From: Lachnospiraceae bacterium UBA1753
GTDB taxonomy: Bacteria; Bacillota; Clostridia; Lachnospirales; Lachnospiraceae
DNA length: 10,774 nt
Direction of reading: 5' to 3'
NCBI GenBank assembly: GCA_002317595.1
Contig: DCHL01000031.1
Coordinates: forward strand, 1-10,774
The notes beneath the pieces were generated by a model, which was given only the letters and a program-made list of their open reading frames with translations, was not told the DNA's origin and made no database searches. Shown here piece by piece: positions 6,955 through 10,774 of this stretch. Numbering within the stretch: position 1 is the first letter of the stretch; every line of letters begins with the position of its first letter. The position numbers and the translations under genes are program-made.

Positions 6955-7025
6955 CCCCGATATTGAAAAATATGATACTTTATCTTCTTTGTCCCTTTTA
7001 CAATTATGTGTCTGCTAGAACTTGC

Positions 7026-7173
7026 TTCTGCCTTGAATCTGTTTCTGCCTTGAATCTGTTTCTGCTTTGAATCTGTTTCTGCCTTGATCCTGTTTCTGCC
7101 TTGAATCTGCTTCTGCCTTGATCCTGTTTCTGCCTTGAATCTGTTTCTGCCTTGAATCTGTTTCTGCCTTGAA
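7026..7173. repeat. 17-bp tandem array, 9 copies
   Basis: Units begin TTCTGCCTTGAATCTGT at 7026, 7043, 7060, 7077, 7094, 7111, 7128, 7145 and 7162, always exactly 17 bp apart. Unit 3 has GCTTT; units 4 and 6 share GATCC in place of GAATC; unit 9 decays after TTCTGCCTTGAA. The plus strand has TGA in every unit and 17 is not a multiple of 3, so it is non-coding. The minus strand is open across the array, but I see no start codon with an RBS. It lies 5' of the HAD promoter region and upstream of the 63-bp array. Confidence 0.95.
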
Positions 7174-7203
7174 AGCTATCATATATGTCAATATTGGGGC
7201 GCG

Positions 7204-7366
7204 CTTACAGAAATCATGCTTTTTCCCTCAAATATGTAAGGTTCTCTCTTTATTGCAGATGTTGTCCTTACAGAAATCATGCTTTTCCCCTCAAATATGT
7301 AAGGTTCTCTCTTTATTGCAGATGTTGTCCTTACAGAAATCATGCTTTTTCCATCAAATCTGTAAG
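7204..7366. repeat. 63-bp direct repeat (2.6 copies) made of alternating inverted 13-bp half-sites
   Basis: The 63-bp unit repeats at 7204, 7267 and 7330; the third copy is partial. Each holds CTTACAGAAATCA facing right and, 11 bp on, its inverted relative (right end TGTAAG) facing left. Half-sites are at 7204-7216 (+), 7228-7240 (-), 7267-7279 (+), 7291-7303 (-), 7330-7342 (+) and 7354-7366 (-), with consensus CTTACAKAWWTSA. CTTACA/TGTAAG core centres are 31, 32, 31, 32 and 31 bp apart, close to three helical turns. The third copy makes an 8-bp perfect stem (CTTACAGA/TCTGTAAG). Both short open frames across it repeat simply because 63 is divisible by 3; they have no RBS, so I treat the region as non-coding. 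Confidence 0.93.
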
Positions 7367-7371
7367 AACCG

Positions 7372-7433
7372 TACTATTATAAAAATAAAATAGTATTCTT
7401 CTCAAAACAAAAATAGGAATTATTACTATTTTT
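7372..7433. repeat. Two A/T-rich inverted repeats upstream of grcA
   Basis: TACTATT (7372-7378) pairs with AATAGTA (7389-7395), and AAAAATAG (7409-7416) pairs with CTATTTTT (7426-7433), with loops of 10 and 9 nt. They sit between the 63-bp array and the grcA promoter. The stems are almost pure A/T, so a terminator role is doubtful. Confidence 0.45.
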
Positions 7434-7444
7434 ATCAAAACCTC

Positions 7445-7498
7445 TTTACAGATTCTAAAAATAAGTGTATATTAACAATAACAGTAATGATTACTGTT
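7445..7498 (+). promoter_or_regulatory. grcA promoter with overlapping 19-bp dyad
   Basis: TTTACA (7445-7450), exactly 17 bp, TATATT (7468-7473) is a good vegetative sigma-factor promoter. The predicted start site near 7480 coincides with the left edge of AACAGTAATGATTACTGTT (7480-7498), a perfect 9-1-9 dyad, which is where a repressor operator would sit. It does not match the FNR (TTGAT-N4-ATCAA) or Rex (TTGTGA-N6-TCACAA) consensus. The -35 region reads CTTTACAGATT, close to the CTTACAGATT half-sites of the array upstream. Confidence 0.75.
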
Positions 7499-7550
7499 TT
7501 TAATTCAACACAAAATACTCATATATCCCTAAAATAAGGAGGAACAAAAA

Positions 7551-7793
7551 ATGGCAGCTAATACAAATCAGGTAGACAATCTCGTTAATCTTCTCGATGG
7601 ATACTCAAAGAAGGGCGGACATCACCTTAACGTTAACGTACTTAACAGGGACACTCTTCTCGATGCACAGGCACATCCTGAAAAGTATCCTCAGCTTACT
7701 ATCAGAGTTTCTGGATACGCAGTTAACTTCGTTAAGCTCACTCCCGAGCAGCAGGCAGATGTAATCTCTCGTACATTCCACGAGGCAATCTAG
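7551..7793 (+). CDS. grcA: Autonomous glycyl radical cofactor (GrcA/YfiD-like)
   Basis: An 80-residue copy of the C-terminal glycyl-radical domain of pyruvate formate-lyase. In E. coli, GrcA/YfiD replaces the C-terminus of PFL that oxygen has cleaved at its radical glycine and so restores activity; PFL-activating enzyme installs the radical. Seen: GGHHLNVNVLNRDTLLDAQAHPEKYPQL and the radical loop IRVSGYAVNF with Gly55, ending RTFHEAI, nearly the same as PFL and E. coli GrcA C-termini as I recall them. E. coli GrcA has about 127 residues; the N-terminal 45 or so are absent here, leaving a 20-residue lead. TAAGGAGG lies 8 nt before ATG 7551. It has its own promoter and terminator, and no pfl or activase gene is in the window. 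It is not a broken PFL remnant, because start, RBS and terminator are all intact. Confidence 0.93.
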   Translation: MAANTNQVDNLVNLLDGYSKKGGHHLNVNVLNRDTLLDAQAHPEKYPQLTIRVSGYAVNFVKLTPEQQADVISRTFHEAI

Positions 7794-7818
7794 TTCTTGA
7801 TGAGGAACGATAGTTTCG

Positions 7819-7854
7819 GCCCCCTGCAGATTTATTTCTGCTGGGGGCTTTTTT
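7819..7854 (+). terminator. grcA intrinsic terminator
   Basis: GCCCCC (7819-7824) pairs with GGGGGC (7843-7848); after a T-T mismatch GCAGA (7826-7830) pairs with TCTGC (7837-7841), with a 6-nt loop. Six T follow at 7849-7854. It starts 25 nt after the grcA stop, making grcA a monocistronic unit. Confidence 0.93.
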
Positions 7855-7862
7855 CAGGAGCG

Positions 7863-7970
7863 ATTTATCGTGGGACTTTTTTATCGGGCGTTACTTTTAT
7901 CGGGATTTCCTTTTGGCAGGAGTTCTTTTTGACTGGAACTCTTTTGGCGGAAGCTCTTATATCGGCTAAT
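7863..7970. repeat. Degenerate 15-16-bp tandem repeat (about 7 units)
   Basis: Units of the form (T)TTT(A/G)(T/G/A)C(G/A/T)GG recur, with the base after the T run at 7867, 7883, 7899, 7915, 7931, 7946 and 7961: steps of 16, 16, 16, 16, 15 and 15. Examples are TTTTATCGGG, TTTTGGCAGG, TTTTGACTGG and TTTTGGCGGA. It begins just after the grcA terminator and its last unit overlaps the first motif of the following inverted array. A short open frame runs through it, but the 16-bp steps do not keep frame, so I read it as non-coding. Confidence 0.65.
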
Positions 7971-8288
7971 CTCAAAATTCGTCCCTAGCCAATACATTGA
8001 ATTTCAAAAAAATATTGGCTCATAGTCCTATATTCCAAGTAGCCTATATTTCTAGCTTATGCCACAATTTACCTTGTTATAGGCTCTTTCAAGTTTTCTC
8101 GCTTCCGCCAATAACTCATTTAAGTTTCTTATATCGGCTACCACTGCTTTTCTCGGAAGAAGCCTATACGTTTTCTCAAATCCTCATATAGGCTATCGTG
8201 CCCAAACCTCCAGAAGCCAATAAACACCTCCCTTCTCCCACGAAATATCTATATAGGCGTCCCAGAATAATTCACAATACGCCAATAT
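7959..8288. repeat. Alternating inverted-motif array, 12 copies of (A/C)GCC(A/T/G)ATA
   Basis: Left-facing copies (plus-strand ATATCGGCT, ATATTGGCT, TTATAGGCT, ATATCGGCT, ATATAGGCT, ATATAGGCG) start at 7959, 8012, 8077, 8131, 8186 and 8251. Right-facing copies (AGCCAATAC, AGCCTATAT, CGCCAATAA, AGCCTATAC, AGCCAATAA, CGCCAATAT) start at 7987, 8041, 8106, 8161, 8215 and 8280. Orientation alternates without exception. Gaps from left-facing to right-facing copies are 19, 20, 20, 21, 20 and 20 bp; gaps from right-facing to left-facing are 16, 27, 16, 16 and 27 bp. The gap sequences are not conserved. Three neighbouring pairs give perfect 8-bp stems (7987/8020, 8041/8085, 8161/8194). There is no gene here: short open frames lack an RBS and family resemblance. 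Confidence 0.88.
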
Positions 8289-8373
8289 ATAGACCGCCTT
8301 GAGGATTTCCAAATGCCACAATACGCCAATATATAAGCCGCCTTGAGGATTTCTAAATGCCACAATACGCCAA
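8273..8373. repeat. 44-bp direct repeat (2.3 copies)
   Basis: CACAATACGCCAATATATA starts at 8273 and 8317, and a truncated copy (CACAATACGCCA) starts at 8361, all 44 bp apart. Both full copies continue through CCGCCTTGAGGATTTC and AAATGC with four or so mismatches. Each copy carries one right-facing CGCCAATAT motif (8280, 8324) or a decayed one (8368), so this is the same motif family propagated by direct duplication instead of inversion. Confidence 0.92.
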
Positions 8374-8401
8374 AAAACTTAAGATGATTTTTTATAAACG
8401 G

Positions 8402-8442
8402 CAGAAGGGACCGCTGCTCTTTGCAAAGCAGCGGTCCCTCTG
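8402..8442 (-). terminator. Strong hairpin downstream of pnp
   Basis: A perfect 13-bp stem, AGGGACCGCTGCT (8406-8418) and AGCAGCGGTCCCT (8427-8439), with an 8-nt loop, extended by CAG/CTG beyond a single bulged A. It lies about 30 nt past the pnp stop. On the minus strand the following sequence is only moderately T-rich (CTGCCGTTTATAAAAAATC), so it may end transcription or simply protect the 3' end of the mRNA. Confidence 0.7.
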
Positions 8443-8472
8443 ATGTATCTCAAAATAACTCTCTAACTTTAT

Positions 8473-10563
8473 TTATTTTGCGTCCTTGATTGAGAAGCTT
8501 ACGCGTCCCATCTTGTCCTTGCCAAGGCACTTAACCTTAACAACATCGCCAAGTGTGAGGACGTCCTCAACATGCTCGATTCTCTGAGGAGCAACCTTAG
8601 AGATGTGTACGAGGCCTTCCTTGCCAGGTGCGAACTCGATAAATGCACCGAACTCCTTGATTGAAACAACCTTACCTGTGTAGAACTCGTTCTCCTCGAA
8701 GTCAGAAACAATGAGGTTGACGTAGCCGAGAGCCTTCTCCATGCCTGCGGGATCTGTTCCGCAAACTGAAACTGCTCCGTCCTCAGCGATGTCAAGCTTA
8801 ACACCACACTCATCCTGGATAGCGTTGATTGTCTTGCCGCCCTTACCGATAACCTCACCGATCTTATCGGGATCGATTCTTGTCTGAATAATCTTAGGAG
8901 CGTACTTGCCAACCTCTGTACGAGGCTCAGCGATTGCAGGCTTCATGCAGTTGTCCATGATGAAGAGGCGAGCCTCACGACAACGTGCGATAGCACCCTC
9001 AACGATAGGTCTTGTAAGACCGTGGATCTTGATATCCATCTGGATAGCTGTGATACCCTCTGTTGTACCAGTTACCTTGAAGTCCATGTCGCCGAAGAAG
9101 TCCTCGAGACCCTGGATGTCTGTAAGAAGTACGAAATCATCATCTGTGTCGCCTGTAACAAGACCACATGAGATACCAGCTACCATAGCCTTAAGGGGAA
9201 CACCAGCTGCCATAAGAGACATACATGATGCACATGTAGAAGCCATTGAAGTAGATCCGTTTGACTCAAATGTCTCAGATACGGCACGGATTGCGTAAGG
9301 GAACTCATCCTCTGAAGGAAGTACAGGTATAAGAGCCTTCTCAGCAAGTGCTCCATGACCAATCTCACGACGTCCGGGTCCTCTTGAAGGCTTTGTCTCG
9401 CCTACAGAGTATGAAGGGAAGTTGTAGTGGTGGATGTATCTCTTTGTCTTTACGAACTCATCAAGACCATCAACCTTCTGTGCCTCTGAAAGAGGTGCAA
9501 GAGTAACAACATCACAGATCTGTGTCTGTCCACGAGTGAACATTGCTGAACCGTGAACTCTGGGGATGATATCAACCTCAGCTGCAAGAGGTCTGATCTG
9601 AGTAATCTCTCTTCCATCAGGTCTCTTGTGATCCTTTAAGATCATCTTACGAACTGTCTTCTTCTCGTACTGGTAAATAGCCTCACCAAGAACTGCCATC
9701 CACTCCTCGTTGTCAGCAAATGCTTCCTCAAGACGAGCTGTGATACCACGCATGTTCTCCTCACGAACCTGCTTCTCATCTGTGAATACTGCTGTCTCCA
9801 TCTCTGCAGGAGGAACGATTTCCTTGATTGCAGCGAAGAGCTCCTCAGGAATAGCGCATGACTCATATGCATGCTTAGGCTTGCCAATCTCAGCTACCAT
9901 CTTGTTGATGAACTCGATGATTGTCTGGTTAACTTCATGAGCCATGTAGATAGCTTCGATCATCTTTGCCTCGGGAACGATGTTGGCACCAGCCTCGATC
10001 ATGATTACCTTCTCAGCAGTTGAAGCAACTGTAAGCTGAAGGTCTCCGTTGTCCCAAAGCTCCTGTCCGGGATTGACAACAAAGTTGCCATCCTTGTCCA
10101 TACCTACCTGAGTAGTAGCACAGGGTCCACAGAAAGGAATGTCTGAAATACTTGTAGCGATTGCTGAACCGAGCATAGCAACGAGCTCAGGTCTGCACTC
10201 AGGATCAACTGACATAACAAGGTTGTTGAGTGTTACATCATTTCTGTAATCCTTAGGGAAAAGAGGTCTCATAGGTCTGTCGATAACACGTGCTGTAAGC
10301 ACTGAGTTCTCAGAAGCCTTACCCTCTCTCTTATTGAATCCACCAGGAATCTTGCCTACTGCATACATCTTCTCCTCGAACTCTACTGAAAGAGGGAAGA
10401 AATCGATACCCTCACGGGGCTTATCTGATGCTGTTGCAGTTGAAAGAACTGTGGTCTCGCCATAGTGCATGAATGCACAGCCGTTTGCCTGCTTACCAAC
10501 GCGGCCTACATCTACTGTAAGTGTGCGTCCTGCAAGCTCCATAGAATAACTCTTGTAGCTCAT
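8473..10563 (-). CDS. pnp: Polyribonucleotide nucleotidyltransferase (PNPase)
   Basis: A phosphorolytic 3'-to-5' exoribonuclease of the RNA decay machinery, working as a trimer in the cytosol. The 696-residue length is normal. Domains in order: first RNase PH-like core (about 1-220, with FFPLSVEFEEKMYAVGKIPGGF and RVIDRPMRPLFP); helical linker; second RNase PH-like core with the phosphate-binding SNGSTSMAS loop and the catalytic acidic segment FFGDMDFKVTGT; KH domain (about 558-605, GKGG loop at 573-576); and S1 domain (about 625-694, TGKVVSIKEFGAFIEF). ATG 10563 has AAAGGAG with a 7-nt spacer. rpsO, a common upstream neighbour of pnp, is not seen before the window ends. A large folded leader precedes the gene and may serve autoregulation, as in enterobacteria. 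Confidence 0.98.
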   Translation of the reverse strand: MSYKSYSMELAGRTLTVDVGRVGKQANGCAFMHYGETTVLSTATASDKPREGIDFFPLSVEFEEKMYAVGKIPGGFNKREGKASENSVLTARVIDRPMRPLFPKDYRNDVTLNNLVMSVDPECRPELVAMLGSAIATSISDIPFCGPCATTQVGMDKDGNFVVNPGQELWDNGDLQLTVASTAEKVIMIEAGANIVPEAKMIEAIYMAHEVNQTIIEFINKMVAEIGKPKHAYESCAIPEELFAAIKEIVPPAEMETAVFTDEKQVREENMRGITARLEEAFADNEEWMAVLGEAIYQYEKKTVRKMILKDHKRPDGREITQIRPLAAEVDIIPRVHGSAMFTRGQTQICDVVTLAPLSEAQKVDGLDEFVKTKRYIHHYNFPSYSVGETKPSRGPGRREIGHGALAEKALIPVLPSEDEFPYAIRAVSETFESNGSTSMASTCASCMSLMAAGVPLKAMVAGISCGLVTGDTDDDFVLLTDIQGLEDFFGDMDFKVTGTTEGITAIQMDIKIHGLTRPIVEGAIARCREARLFIMDNCMKPAIAEPRTEVGKYAPKIIQTRIDPDKIGEVIGKGGKTINAIQDECGVKLDIAEDGAVSVCGTDPAGMEKALGYVNLIVSDFEENEFYTGKVVSIKEFGAFIEFAPGKEGLVHISKVAPQRIEHVEDVLTLGDVVKVKCLGKDKMGRVSFSIKDAK

Positions 10564-10603
10564 CTTTTTTCTCCTTTAAGATTTTTATAAAAAATATCGC
10601 CAG

Positions 10604-10719
10604 GTAGAAGATTCCGAAAACACAGATCAGACTCTGTCAGGTTCCGTCTTATGCGCGGAAAAAATATTGCCACCACCCTGACACGGCCTCATCTGTGGCT
10701 TCGGATTAGTATCTTCTAC
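10604..10719 (-). promoter_or_regulatory. Large folded leader upstream of pnp
   Basis: Nested inverted segments bracket one another. GTAGAAGAT (10604-10612) pairs with ATCTTCTAC (10711-10719); TCCGAA (10613-10618) with TTCGGA (10700-10705); CACAGAT (10621-10627) with ATCTGTG (10691-10697); TGTCAGG (10635-10641) with CCTGACA (10677-10683). An apical TTCCG (10642-10646) can pair with CGGAA (10656-10660). In all about 29 bp of stem plus the apical 5 bp form one long arm ending 40 nt before the start codon. There is no U run after it, so it is not a terminator. In E. coli the pnp leader hairpin is cut by RNase III and used for PNPase autoregulation; a similar role here is inference. Confidence 0.8.
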
Positions 10720-10774
10720 AAAGCATTGTTACCAGTTTTCCTTGAAAATGAACGAATAATTCATTTCCCTAAAC

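Noticed and set aside
7026..7173. Open minus-strand frame through the 17-bp array.
   Set aside because: All three minus frames are open merely because the unit lacks stops on that strand; no start codon with an RBS is visible.
7169..7393. Two overlapping open frames with a 21-residue repeat across the 63-bp array.
   Set aside because: Both frames repeat only because 63 is divisible by 3; no RBS, one uses a TTG start, and the composition is unlike the neighbouring genes.
7797..7988. A 63-codon frame with hydrophobic residues every fifth position, suggesting a pentapeptide-repeat protein.
   Set aside because: It runs through the grcA terminator hairpin, has no RBS, and the underlying DNA repeats step by 16 bp, which does not keep frame; the pattern follows from the T-runs.
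7997..8191. Short plus-strand frame inside the inverted array.
   Set aside because: No RBS, low-complexity composition, and it crosses several of the inverted motifs without regard to frame.
7959..8288. Integron attC-type sites.
   Set aside because: The core motifs are AGCC(A/T)ATA, not the RYYYAAC/GTTRRRY pairs, and no integrase or cassette genes are present.
7959..8373. CRISPR array.
   Set aside because: Motifs are 9 bp and alternate in orientation, gaps are 16-27 bp, the only longer repeat is a direct 44-bp duplication without spacers, and no cas genes are present.

Overview
The window looks like chromosomal DNA of an anaerobic, low-to-mid G+C Firmicute, most likely a Clostridia/Lachnospiraceae-type organism. 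This is inferred from the style of PNPase, ThrRS, MalQ and DeoB, the strong AGGAGG ribosome-binding sites, and a free-standing glycyl-radical domain of the pyruvate formate-lyase type, which implies anaerobic fermentation. No tRNA, rRNA, transposase, phage or CRISPR genes are visible.

Layout. 1-1193 (minus) is the 5' part of a threonyl-tRNA synthetase (thrS), which runs off the left edge and lacks most of the usual N-terminal TGS domain. 1339-1986 (minus) is a two-domain protein related to L-rhamnose mutarotase. A 266-bp divergent spacer follows. 2253-3764 (plus) is malQ (4-alpha-glucanotransferase), and one base later comes a diacylglycerol-kinase-type lipid kinase (3766-4857) carrying two in-frame 15-bp tandem repeats. 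Convergent to it are deoB (phosphopentomutase, 4915-6180, minus) and, upstream of deoB, a HAD phosphatase (6301-6906, minus). These two are separated by a 120-bp spacer built from degenerate ~29-bp repeats.

6907-8472 is mostly non-coding and very rich in repeats: a 17-bp x 9 array; a 63-bp array of alternating inverted half-sites placed every 31-32 bp; a clear promoter with a 19-bp dyad at its predicted start site; the 80-codon grcA-like glycyl radical cofactor gene (7551-7793) with its own terminator; a degenerate 16-bp array; and about 330 bp of alternating inverted AGCC(A/T)ATA motifs with almost constant 20-bp gaps, ending in a 44-bp repeat. 8473-10563 (minus) is pnp (PNPase), bracketed by a downstream terminator hairpin and a large multi-segment inverted repeat in its leader.

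How the genes fit together. Most are housekeeping or central metabolism: translation (thrS), RNA turnover (pnp), alpha-glucan and sugar use (malQ, RhaM-like protein), nucleoside salvage (deoB), lipid phosphorylation (DAGK family), and repair of oxygen-damaged pyruvate formate-lyase (grcA-like). The unusual content lies in the non-coding DNA. grcA is flanked on both sides by different arrays of alternating inverted short motifs whose spacings step by about one helical turn. Three minus-strand genes share an identical 11-bp AGAAATGGTGG element just before their start codons. I cannot assign a function to either array from sequence alone.
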